This document shows, piece by piece, positions 1 through 7,074 of a stretch of 64,000 nt of DNA (its first letter is position 1; every line of letters begins with the position of its first letter). A model generated the notes under the pieces. That model saw only the letters and a list, made by a program, of their open reading frames with translations, ran no database searches and was not told the DNA's origin. This DNA comes from an uncultured Clostridia bacterium. GTDB lineage: Bacteria; Bacillota; Clostridia; Oscillospirales; Ruminococcaceae. The position numbers and the translations under genes are program-made. Location of the stretch: the NCBI GenBank assembly GCA_947624375.1, contig CANQKD010000005.1:1-64000 (forward strand). Direction: 5' to 3'.

Positions 1-54
1 CCAAAGTTGCTCAGACCTTTCTTTTTTTATAGTATAACAAAAATTAAAACAGAT

Positions 55-160
55 TTCAAGTCCCGTTTGCCGCACCAGCAGCGTGACGCTGCACCCAGTT
101 TCGGGACACAGATCGATGTGTCCCGTTTTTGTTCCCGTGAAAATGATTTTGTGAGTTACG
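55..160 (+). repeat. tRNA-3'-end-linked hairpin repeat, copy 1, with tRNA remnant
   Basis: Positions 55-77 read like the 3' end of a tRNA (TTCAAGTCCCG, then TTTGCCGCACCA), but the AT-rich sequence upstream cannot supply the rest of the tRNA. Directly after the CCA come two hairpins: GCAGCGTGACGCTGC (78-92) and CGGGACACAGATCGATGTGTCCCG (103-125 region). The same hairpin pair lies immediately after the CCA of the intact tRNA-Arg near 56.8 kb, in the opposite orientation. The block may be a tRNA 3'-processing or terminator region left by recombination. Confidence 0.6.
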
Positions 161-357
161 GATCTTTTGTATTATTCGCTGTTCACTACACACTGACCGA
201 CCCTTGCAGCAGTGTAGCACTATAAAACCTCACTGACAAAAAACGGTCGGGGAATGTGTGGAATGATAGATCTTGAGTAAAATTGTAAAGGCTATACTAA
301 GTGTAAGCGGTGAACGGCTCCGCAGGCTGCGCGTAAGCGCAAATAATAATTACAACA
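161..357. other. intergenic region, no gene seen
   Basis: No convincing coding potential. Positions 303-345 carry the motif CTCCGCAGGCTGCGCGTAAGC, split here as the end module (TGCGCGTAAGCGCAA) that also borders the multi-hairpin repeat blocks near 21.5, 30.1, 30.8 and 42.4 kb. Nothing else is recognised. Confidence 0.4.
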
Positions 358-969
358 TTAAAACAGCTCGGGGTGGTTTTTGAGAGAGTCTTCCTCAGAT
401 ATCTCGCGCACCACACGGCAGGGCACGCCCACCGCAAAAGTGTTCGGCGGAATATCCCTTGTCACGACGCTGCCCGCGCCGATAACGCAGCCCTCGCCTA
501 TAGTAACGCCGCCGCAAATGGTAACGTTGCCGGCTATCCAGCAGTTGCTGCCGATGGCGACGGGCTTGGCGTACTCTTTGTCTGTAAACGTGCCGTCCGG
601 TTTTTTGTACTGATTTCTGTCCTGCCAGCGAAGTGGGTGCACGGGCGTGAGTATCGAAACATTAGGCCCGAAGAACACGTTGTCGCCAATGGTGACGGGG
701 CAGCAGTCGACGCAGGTGAAGTTGAAGTTTGCGTACACATTTTTACCCACTTTGGTAAAGCAGCCGTAGTCGAACTGTATCGGTCCTTGCAGGTAAACAT
801 CGGTATCTATGCCCAGCTCTTTGATTATCTCGCTGCGGCGCCGGTCGGTCTCGGGCAGGGCGTTATAGCTTATGCAGAGGGTGTGAGCCTTCTCACGCAG
901 GAAAGCAAGCTCTTTGTCCGATGGGTCGTATATCTTTCCTGCGAGCATTTTTTCTTTTTCTGTATTCAT
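358..969 (-). CDS. sugar O-acetyltransferase (maltose/galactoside acetyltransferase family)
   Basis: A 203-residue left-handed beta-helix acetyltransferase expected to transfer acetyl from acetyl-CoA to a sugar hydroxyl in the cytoplasm. The N-terminal Mac-type helix region (NTEKEKMLAGKIYDPSDKEL) precedes hexapeptide repeats with the family signatures GPNVSILTPVHP, IGSNCWIAGNVTICGGVTIG and AVGVPCRVVREI; the His in TPVHP is the usual catalytic base. I chose the ATG at 969 because GGAGAG lies 6 nt upstream; a longer reading frame to 1116 has no such site. The substrate cannot be told from sequence. The promoter resembles those of the neighbouring peptide cassettes. Confidence 0.93.
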   Translation of the reverse strand: MNTEKEKMLAGKIYDPSDKELAFLREKAHTLCISYNALPETDRRRSEIIKELGIDTDVYLQGPIQFDYGCFTKVGKNVYANFNFTCVDCCPVTIGDNVFFGPNVSILTPVHPLRWQDRNQYKKPDGTFTDKEYAKPVAIGSNCWIAGNVTICGGVTIGEGCVIGAGSVVTRDIPPNTFAVGVPCRVVREISEEDSLKNHPELF

Positions 970-1071
970 TTGTATCTCTCCGTTCATGCAAGTATCTTTA
1001 CTATATGGTAAACATATTTGCGTAAGTATGGCGTATATACCGTTTTTGTATTTTACCGGTATTCCGTTTAT

Positions 1072-1101
1072 AGTATAACATAACCTGTTTATGTATGTCA
1101 A
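1072..1101 (-). promoter_or_regulatory. promoter of the acetyltransferase gene, cassette type
   Basis: Minus-strand TTGACA (1101-1096), 18-bp spacer, TATACT (1077-1072). The leader at 1062-1037 retains a TACCG...CGGTA hairpin similar to the toxin-cassette leaders, so the gene appears to use a cassette-derived promoter and leader. Confidence 0.8.
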
Positions 1102-1158
1102 CACGGGCACGGGCAAAAAATGCTTGACAAATTGGTCTGAGTGGTGTATAATATAAAT

Positions 1159-1256
1159 ATAAAAGAGATACCGGCTGGTACGATAGCGGCTATCTCCCTA
1201 ATGTTTACAGTTATAAAATAACCGCTTCATTTTGGTCGATCGAGCGGTTATTTTTT
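1159..1256 (+). ncRNA. antisense RNA of peptide cassette A
   Basis: A consensus promoter, TTGACA (1124-1129), 17 bp, TATAAT (1147-1152), points toward the 3' end of peptide A. The predicted RNA of about 100 nt starts with a GAGATA...TATCTC hairpin and ends at the bidirectional terminator AATAACCGCT...AGCGGTTATT followed by six T. It would overlap the 3' end of the peptide mRNA. The start point is inferred from the promoter. Confidence 0.7.
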
Positions 1257-1325
1257 CATGTTCTTGATTATTTCGTTGATAAGATCAAGAATTATGATAA
1301 TAAGTATCAAGGTCAGATGATCCAT
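1248..1325 (-). CDS. small hydrophobic peptide A (type I toxin-like), 25 aa
   Basis: The peptide starts MDHLTLILIIIIL and ends EIIKNMKK: one membrane-spanning stretch with a basic tail. GGGAGGTG lies 7 nt before the ATG, and in-frame extension upstream lacks a site. Its promoter, TTGACA (1556-1551), 18 bp, TATAAT (1532-1527), leaves a leader of about 195 nt with several hairpins, including the three-stem palindrome at 1374-1445. The coding sequence runs into the terminator shared with the antisense RNA. Toxin function is inferred from architecture only. Confidence 0.7.
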   Translation of the reverse strand: MDHLTLILIIIILDLINEIIKNMKK

Positions 1326-1613
1326 AATACTCACCTCCCATCTGCCTCTGACAGAGGAGAATAAGGGAGTGGGAAGTTTTGTGGTTTTCAGCGGTTCAAA
1401 GAACCGCGCAAAAATTGCCGACCCTTTGTCGGCAAAACAAAACTTATAGCGTCTTCGCAAGAAGACGCGGTTGCCTGCTACCGTTTTCGTACTTCACCGG
1501 TATATGTGCCATATTGGCACAAGTATATTATAACATAACTTGTCGATGTATGTCAACACGGGCACGGGCAAAAAATGCTTGACAAATTGGTCTGAGTGGT
1601 GTATAATATAAAC

Positions 1614-1706
1614 AGAAAGAGGAGCGCCGGCTTTGACTAAGCGGTTGTCTCCCCTAATAAACGTAAAAATAACCGTTTAGTTTTGGTAGGACTGCGGTTA
1701 TTTTTT
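1614..1706 (+). ncRNA. antisense RNA of peptide cassette B
   Basis: Promoter TTGACA (1579-1584), 17 bp, TATAAT (1602-1607). The 5' hairpin is GGAG...CCGG-loop-GCGG...CTCC, a different stem sequence from cassette A but the same shape. It terminates at ATAACCG...GCGGTTAT plus six T. The promoter sits 22 bp from the divergent promoter of peptide A. Confidence 0.7.
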
Positions 1707-1799
1707 GTGTATATTCTTTATTATCTCACTTATGATCGCGAAGATCACAGCAAAGACTAATGAAAGAATGATAGCAAGAACTACATAAAGTATTTCCAT
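1698..1799 (-). CDS. small hydrophobic peptide B (type I toxin-like), 33 aa
   Basis: The longest and most divergent member: it starts MEILYVVLAIILSLVFAV and ends EIIKNIHKK, with one long membrane helix and a basic tail. GGGAGGGTGA lies 6 nt upstream of the ATG. Promoter TTGACA (1939-1934), 18 bp, TATAAT (1915-1910). The leader is about 105 nt, lacks the three-stem insert of cassette A, and carries a GGAGCG-TCGG...GCGGTTG motif also present in its antisense RNA. Confidence 0.68.
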   Translation of the reverse strand: MEILYVVLAIILSLVFAVIFAIISEIIKNIHKK

Positions 1800-1996
1800 G
1801 TCTATCACCCTCCCTTCCTATGTAGTCGGTCTGCAAAAAGCAAACCGCACGCCAAAGGTATAAGAGGGAAAACAACCGCCCGTATAGTCTTGTCCGACGC
1901 TCCGTTTATATTATAACATAACTTGTCGATGTATGTCAACACGGGCACGGGCAAAAAATGCTTGACAAATTGGTCTGAGTGGTGTATAATATAAAT

Positions 1997-2096
1997 AGAA
2001 AAAAGGAGCGCCGGCTTTGACTAAGCGGTTGCTTCCTTAAACTATGGATTATTACAAAAAATAACCGCAAAGCTGTGGGAGGCTGCGGTTATTTCT
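1997..2096 (+). ncRNA. antisense RNA of peptide cassette C
   Basis: Promoter TTGACA (1962-1967), 17 bp, TATAAT (1985-1990). The 5' hairpin nearly matches that of cassette B (GGAGCGCCGGCTTTGACTAA). The terminator is AATAACCGCA...TGCGGTTATT, overlapping the last codons of peptide C. Confidence 0.7.
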
Positions 2097-2166
2097 TTAT
2101 GTTCTTTATGATCTCGTCAATAACGACTAATATCAACAATGTAAGAGCTAGTATAGCAACTTGCAT
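2089..2166 (-). CDS. small hydrophobic peptide C (type I toxin-like), 25 aa
   Basis: The peptide starts MQVAILALTLLILVVIDE and ends IIKNIKK. An AAAGGGGTGGTG ribosome-binding region precedes the ATG. Promoter TTGACA (2294-2289), 16 bp, TATAAT (2272-2267). Its leader shares the CGGACAAGACTATACGGGCGG stretch with cassette B. It is the outermost unit of the first three-cassette array; the next gene, rpmG, is transcribed divergently. Confidence 0.68.
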   Translation of the reverse strand: MQVAILALTLLILVVIDEIIKNIKK

Positions 2167-2398
2167 GAACACCACCCCTTTCTCCTATGTATTGACTTGC
2201 AAGCAAGCCGTATAGGGGTAAGGGAAAACAACCGCCCGTATAGTCTTGTCCGACGCTCCACTTATAATTATATCACATTTTATTAAAATGTCAATGTATT
2301 TTGGGCGGCGCGGGGGCGTTTTATTGCGGTATTTCAACAAAACAGGGGCGCGCAGGGGCTTAGGTATGAAGTAAATTGACCAAATTTGCAAAAAACAC

Positions 2399-2601
2399 TT
2401 GACAACGGGGAAAGAATGGTGTATAATAATTTTACCTCTTTGTGAGGCATTATTTTTTGCGCCGTTTTTTTGGAGGCGAAAATATAGCCGCACTACCCGA
2501 TATACCGTCGGGGCGCAGCAGGGTGCTGTGTGAGGGAGGCAAGGGATTAGACAATGTCCCAAGCTAACATGGGGCATAATTTTCGTCAGGAGGTGCCGAA
2601 T
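2399..2601 (+). promoter_or_regulatory. promoter and 170-nt leader of the rpmG-secE-nusG operon
   Basis: TTGACA (2399-2404), 17 bp, TATAAT (2422-2427) is a perfect vegetative promoter. The long leader contains a short CCTC...GAGG hairpin followed by a T-rich run near 2450, which could act as an early terminator or pause. No known riboswitch was recognised. Confidence 0.7.
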
Positions 2602-2751
2602 ATGAGAGTGAAGATAACTCTGGCTTGTACCGAGTGCAAGCAAAGGAATTACAACACTAAGAAAAACAAGAAGAATGATCCCGACAGGCTTGAAATGAAC
2701 AAGTATTGCAAGTTCTGTAAGAAGCATACTCTTCATAAGGAGACCAAGTAG
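2602..2751 (+). CDS. rpmG: 50S ribosomal protein L33
   Basis: A 49-residue zinc-type L33 with two CxxC pairs (CTECK and CKFCKKH) and the typical [20 protein letters not shown] core. AGGAGGTG lies 7 nt upstream of the ATG at 2602. It heads the conserved rpmG-secE-nusG-rplK-rplA order, with secE 23 bp downstream. Confidence 0.97.
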   Translation: MRVKITLACTECKQRNYNTKKNKKNDPDRLEMNKYCKFCKKHTLHKETK

Positions 2752-2774
2752 GTCTTTGGCAGGAGGTAAGCGTT

Positions 2775-3026
2775 ATGGGAAAAGCAGAAAAGGAAAAGGC
2801 TAAAAAGCCTGAGACTAAGGTCAAAAAGAAAAAGCAGGGCGGTATCCGCAAGTATTTCAGAGATCTCAAGAGCGAGATGAAGAAGGTAACGTGGCCTAGC
2901 AGAAAGCAGGTAGTGAACAACACTGCCGTTGTTATGGTGACAATGTGCATAACCGGACTTTTACTTGCAGGTATCGACATAGGACTCGGCTGGCTGGTAA
3001 CTCTGCTGGCAGGTCTTGGCGCGTAA
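2775..3026 (+). CDS. secE: preprotein translocase subunit SecE
   Basis: An 83-residue single-span SecE. A Lys-rich N-terminus is followed by the amphipathic helix with the family motif MKKVTWPSRKQ and a C-terminal transmembrane helix. It stabilises SecY in the Sec channel. AGGAGG precedes the start. Its place between rpmG and nusG is the standard bacterial arrangement. Confidence 0.97.
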   Translation: MGKAEKEKAKKPETKVKKKKQGGIRKYFRDLKSEMKKVTWPSRKQVVNNTAVVMVTMCITGLLLAGIDIGLGWLVTLLAGLGA

Positions 3027-3100
3027 GGCGCGTGACGGTTTTAAGACAAGCACTTTTTGAGAGGGGGAAGTTTGCCGCATAAAGTGTGCGGCAGTCGTAA

Positions 3101-3640
3101 ATGGCAGAACAGGCAAAATGGTATGTTGTCCACACCTATTCGGGATACGAAATGATAGTTACCGAGAATATCAAAAAGGTAGTCGAAAACCGCAAGCTTC
3201 AGGATCTTATTCCCGAAGTTATGATGCCGACGGAACATTTATCGCCCGAGGACGGTGAAGACGGCGGCAAGAAAAAGGCAAAAGATAAGAATCTTTTTCC
3301 GAGCTATGTGTTTGTAAAAATGGTAATGACAGACGAAACGTGGTATATCGTGCGCAACACGAGGGGCGTTACGGGATTTGTAGGTCCGGGATCGAAACCG
3401 ATACCGCTGACGGACAAGGAAGTTGAGGCTCTGGGCGTTTCGATGACAAAGACGTTCGATGATGCGAAGATACAGCTCGTAAAGGGCGATCAGGTAGTTG
3501 TTACCGAAGGAAAGCTGAAAGGTATGCACGGCGTTGTTCAGAGCGTTGACGACGAAAGCAAGACTGTCAACATAACCATATTTACTATGGGAAGAGAAAC
3601 ACCGGCGCAGCTGCCTGCTTATATGGTAGAAAAGGCTTAA
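3101..3640 (+). CDS. nusG: transcription termination/antitermination factor NusG
   Basis: 179 residues with the NGN domain (AKWYVVHTYSGYE at the start, LFPSYVFVKM in the middle, GFVG loop) and a C-terminal KOW domain (KGDQVVVTEGKLKGMHGVVQ). It binds RNA polymerase and influences pausing and termination. A 74-nt spacer separates it from secE and includes a small hairpin (GCCGCATAAAGTGTGCGGC). Confidence 0.97.
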   Translation: MAEQAKWYVVHTYSGYEMIVTENIKKVVENRKLQDLIPEVMMPTEHLSPEDGEDGGKKKAKDKNLFPSYVFVKMVMTDETWYIVRNTRGVTGFVGPGSKPIPLTDKEVEALGVSMTKTFDDAKIQLVKGDQVVVTEGKLKGMHGVVQSVDDESKTVNITIFTMGRETPAQLPAYMVEKA

Positions 3641-3668
3641 CGCTGCGGAAAAGGTTCATTGGCAGAAC

Positions 3669-3701
3669 GTGGGAGAGCATATTGACGGCTCGCCTTACCA
3701 C
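3669..3701 (+). promoter_or_regulatory. candidate ribosomal protein L1 mRNA operator upstream of rplK
   Basis: The hairpin GTGGGAGAGC...GCTCGCCTTACCAC has outer GUGG/CCAC and inner GAGC/GCUC stems around an asymmetric internal loop. A hairpin with the same internal-loop logic precedes rplA. L1 is known to repress its own operon by binding such a site; assignment here is by shape and position. Confidence 0.5.
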
Positions 3702-3721
3702 AAATTATGGAGGTGTGCATT

Positions 3722-4147
3722 ATGGCACAAAAAGTAGTAGGCTTGATCAAGCTTCAGATCCCCGCAGGAAAAGCGACTCCTGCACCGCCTGTAGGACCGG
3801 CTCTCGGTCAGCACGGCGTAAACATTATGGCGTTTACAAAGGATTTCAACGAGAGAACAAAGAATGACATGGGTCTTATAATACCTGTTGTTATAACCGT
3901 TTATGCGGATCGTTCTTTCACATTCATCACTAAGACACCGCCGGCGGCAGTTCTTATAAAGAAGGCTTGCGGCATTGAGTCTGCTTCGGGTACACCGAAC
4001 AAGACGAAGGTAGCCAAGATAACAAAAGAGCAGGTAAAGAAGATAGCCGAGCAGAAAATGCCCGACCTTAACGCAGGCTCTGTTGAGGCTGCTATGAGCA
4101 TGATAGCAGGTACTGCGCGCTCTATGGGCGTAGAGGTCGTTGACTGA
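3722..4147 (+). CDS. rplK: 50S ribosomal protein L11
   Basis: A 141-residue L11 with N-terminal [20 protein letters not shown] and [17 protein letters not shown], and C-terminal rRNA-binding domain with [10 protein letters not shown]. It is part of the GTPase-associated centre. GGAGGTG lies 7 nt before the ATG at 3722. It follows nusG and precedes rplA, as is usual. Confidence 0.98.
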   Translation: MAQKVVGLIKLQIPAGKATPAPPVGPALGQHGVNIMAFTKDFNERTKNDMGLIIPVVITVYADRSFTFITKTPPAAVLIKKACGIESASGTPNKTKVAKITKEQVKKIAEQKMPDLNAGSVEAAMSMIAGTARSMGVEVVD

Positions 4148-4172
4148 CAGATCTAGTGTGAATGGCTTAACA

Positions 4173-4198
4173 GGTGGGAGGAAGATTTTCCGCTAACC
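4173..4198 (+). promoter_or_regulatory. candidate second L1 operator upstream of rplA
   Basis: GGTGGGAGGAA-GATTT-TCCGCTAACC folds with outer GGU/ACC and inner GGAA/TTCC stems. The internal loop has the GGG-A / GCUA composition of the site upstream of rplK. A duplicated operator would let L1 control both genes of the pair. Confidence 0.45.
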
Positions 4199-4247
4199 GT
4201 TTTGCGCGGAGCATTGCGGTATCACCACCAATAAGGAGGATAATATA

Positions 4248-4943
4248 ATGAAACATGGTAAGAATTATGTCAATTCCGCAAAGGAAATAGACAGAACAAA
4301 GCTTTATGATTCGGCTGAGGCGCTGGAGCTTGCCTGCAAGTGCGCGAAAGCTAAGTTTGATGAGACCGTTGAGGCGCATATACGTCTGGGTGTTGACTCA
4401 CGTCACGCTGACCAGCAGGTAAGAGGCGCGGTTGTACTTCCCAACGGCACGGGCAAGACCGTAAGAGTTTGCGTGTTCTGCAAGGAGGATAAGTTCGACG
4501 CCGCTAAGGAGGCAGGCGCTGACTACGTTGGCGGACAGGATCTCGTTGACAGGATAATGAAGGAAAACTGGATGGACTTTGACGTTGTAGTTGCATCTCC
4601 CGACATGATGGGACTTGTAGGACGTCTCGGTAAGATACTCGGACCGAGAGGACTTATGCCTAACCCCAAGGCAGGAACTGTTACGCCTGATGTTGCGAAG
4701 GCAGTTACCGATGCCAAGGCTGGTAAGATAGAGTATCGTCTTGACAAGACCAACATAATCCACTGCCCGATAGGAAAGGCATCTTTCGGCAAGGATAAGC
4801 TGGAGGAGAACTTCAACACTCTTATGGACGCTATAGTTAAGGCTAAGCCGTCCGCCGCAAAGGGTCAGTACCTCAAGAGCGTGGTAGTTGCATCGACTAT
4901 GGGTGTCGGCATAAAGGTAAGCACCGCAAAATACGGTGTCTGA
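4248..4943 (+). CDS. rplA: 50S ribosomal protein L1
   Basis: A 231-residue L1 with the signature [16 protein letters not shown], the [21 protein letters not shown] segment and N-terminal [12 protein letters not shown]. It forms the L1 stalk and probably autoregulates. GGAGG precedes the ATG. A strong terminator follows 30 bp later. rplJ and rplL, which often follow, are absent here. Confidence 0.98.
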   Translation: MKHGKNYVNSAKEIDRTKLYDSAEALELACKCAKAKFDETVEAHIRLGVDSRHADQQVRGAVVLPNGTGKTVRVCVFCKEDKFDAAKEAGADYVGGQDLVDRIMKENWMDFDVVVASPDMMGLVGRLGKILGPRGLMPNPKAGTVTPDVAKAVTDAKAGKIEYRLDKTNIIHCPIGKASFGKDKLEENFNTLMDAIVKAKPSAAKGQYLKSVVVASTMGVGIKVSTAKYGV

Positions 4944-4970
4944 TAAAACGGACAATTAAAGAGCAAATTA

Positions 4971-5006
4971 AAATATCTCATGGTGAAAGCCGTGAGATAT
5001 TTTTTG
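4971..5006 (+). terminator. intrinsic terminator after rplA
   Basis: Stem AATATCTCA...TGAGATATT with a 12-nt loop, followed by a run of T. It closes the rpmG-rplA operon. Confidence 0.9.
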
Positions 5007-5029
5007 TTATGTAAAAGTGTTGCTAATAA

Positions 5030-5740
5030 AATTGGCGCTTACGCGCGGCGCATGGAGCGCAGTGGATTGTCGGCTTACGCCTCCAAGCCACTTGAAAGAA
5101 TTACTTCGGCGACATTATGGGGTCGCCGATTTTGGCGCGGTTCTGCGAACCGCTGAAAACCGTAATTCTTTTGCATAGTGCGTTTAGCTAAATAGCACAT
5201 ACCTAAAGAACCCTCTTCGAGGTTTCTTCCCTGTTCTTCGGCTTTAGCCTCCAAGCCACTTGAAAGAATTACTTCGGCGACATTATGGGGTCGCCGATTT
5301 TGGCGCGGTTCTGCGAACCGCTGAAAACCGTAATTCTTTTGCATAGTGCGTTTAGCTAAATAGCACATATCTAAAGAACCCTCTTCGAGGTTTCTTCCCT
5401 GTTCTTCGGCTTTAGCCTCCAAGCCACTTGAAAGAATTACTTCGCCGCCGAAAGTGTGGCGGCGATTTTGCTTTCTGAAAGTCTGAAGCTTTTCAGAAAA
5501 CAAAACCATAATTCTTTCCACGGACTGCGGTTTTATATTAAAAGCTGTAAACCCTGTCAAGAAAATAAAAGTTTTCGATTGACCCTTTTTCAAAAGGGTC
5601 ATAGGGTCGAGGGGCAACGCCCCCGTCGCCTGCGTTCGCTTGCGCACGCTACCGCAGTACGGCGAAATCCCCATACGGTAGGCGCGCCGCTGCTAGAGGT
5701 AAGAAGTGAGAGGTTAGAGGTTAGAGGTTAGAACCGGTTT
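5030..5740. repeat. intergenic repeat block 1, includes 168-bp tandem repeat
   Basis: Two complete 168-bp units (5071-5238, 5239-5406) and a partial third from 5407 differ at only a few bases. Each unit contains a three-stem palindrome (5098-5168, 5266-5336, and a diverged 5434-5514). The end carries CCCTTTTTCAAAAGGG, GGGGCAACGCCCC and GAGGTTA heptamers also found in the other blocks. A minus-strand open frame across the units is a by-product of the repeat. Confidence 0.85.
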
Positions 5741-7074
5741 TTACAACTCTTGTGGCAGATTTTCATACCTGCGGTTTATAAGAGGCAAGAAGAAAGAAAC
5801 TGATTTTTAAAGCTTTGCGCAGACTTTTCAAAACCAAACATCTTGCCTCTTGCTTCTTGGTAGACCGCAGGCATGGCGATATAATGCAATGCTGAGAAAA
5901 ATATCTCTAACTTCTAACCTCTAATTTCTAACTTCTAATAGGGCAAGAGGCAAGAAAATTTGACTTGTCTGTACTGCGAATTATAGGATTTTTCTAGGAT
6001 TATAATATATCCCGACCCTCGTACCGCCCTTTAGAGAGGTGGCTGGCAGAATATACTTCCAACTGTGTGGAGACAAACCATTTCTGTGGGATAGGCGATG
6101 TATTTTAGGTGTGGTTGATATGAAAAGTTTATTCTTCTGTAGTACGTTATAGTTCATGTTTCCGCACTACTGACCTCCGTTGCCTTGCGAACAAAACCTA
6201 TGCGTATTTCGCTATTTAGCCTCTTCCACAAAGGCACGAAGTTCCGAGCGAAGAGGTCTCGAATTTTCACCAAGGCTCAGCGCGTGGTCGTAGGTGTCGG
6301 GTACAGCGGTCGCAAGCGACCGCGAGAAGAATTATTTCGCCCCAAATTAAAAAGCGAAATAATTCTTCGGGCGTTCCCGTAGGGAACGCTAATCCCATGC
6401 AAGAGAGGGATTTTCCTATGAAAAGACCTTGGCTTTCTTGCCTGCGCGCGCTTGCGTGCGCAATAGCCTTGTTGAAAGTTTGCGATTATGCGCCAGCTAA
6501 AACTTCACATACAACACGGCGTTCCAGAATGGAACGCGGAAAGAGAGATATGCGCTATAACAAGGAGAGGCTCACCTTTTAGAAGCAAGAAAACGAGAAG
6601 CAAGAAGCAAGATAAGCATTTTGAAAAGTTTGCATAAAACTATAAAAAGCATTTTCTTGCATCTTGCTTCTATCTCTAAACCACAGGAATGGCAATCACG
6701 CGCAAAATTCGTAAAACTATTTCTAACATCTAACTTCTCACTTCTAACCTCTAGCAGCAGAGCGCACGTTGTGTTTGTGGGGCTCTGCCGGCGGTCGCTT
6801 GCGAACGCTACGACTCATGCAAGCCTTTTGAAAAAGGCTTGACCGAAAACTTTTAATTTCTTGACAGGATTTAATACTTTTGCGGTTAAACGCACTCACT
6901 GAAAAAATACAATTCAGATACGCACAAAGTTGGGAAGCAAAGGAAAAAAGCCCGTCACACCGCAAGGTGTGCGCCGCCGACCGTTTATGGCGGCGAGGGA
7001 TTTTTTCTGCACTTGCCAGACTGTTCACAGTCTGGCAATGTGTGCGCTCCTGCGCTGCGCGTAAGCGCGAAAAT
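5741..7074. repeat. intergenic repeat block 2, no gene seen
   Basis: A 1.3-kb non-coding block. It holds inverted copies of heptamer runs (GAGGTTA at 5706-5735, the complement at 5907-5942), CAAGAGG/CAAGAAG runs, a 135-bp segment (6165-6300) repeated almost exactly at 21870-22000, a 15-bp-stem hairpin at 6326-6368, AATCCC...GGGATT modules, and a right-end module with GCGCGTAAGCGC (7055-7068). Open frames here lack ribosome-binding sites and family similarity. Confidence 0.75.

Noticed and set aside
373-1011. 212-residue plus-strand open frame
   Set aside because: Antisense to the acetyltransferase gene, which has clear hexapeptide repeats.
1248-1325. Membership of the cassette peptides in the Fst family
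   Set aside because: Fst has a PxxVG motif and acidic tail; these have an NxKK tail and lack Pro, so only the architecture is similar.
1248-1460. 70-residue extended version of peptide A
   Set aside because: The extension lies in the structured leader without a start signal; the 25-residue peptide has a strong site and matches seven other copies.
2185-2736. 183-residue minus-strand open frame
   Set aside because: Covers the rpmG promoter and leader; no site and no similarity.
5071-5514. CRISPR array
   Set aside because: The repeated unit is 168 bp with identical content and no variable spacers; no cas genes seen.
5075-5674. 199-residue minus-strand open frame with internal repeats
   Set aside because: It follows the 168-bp DNA repeat and has no ribosome-binding site; the sequence is explained by palindromes.
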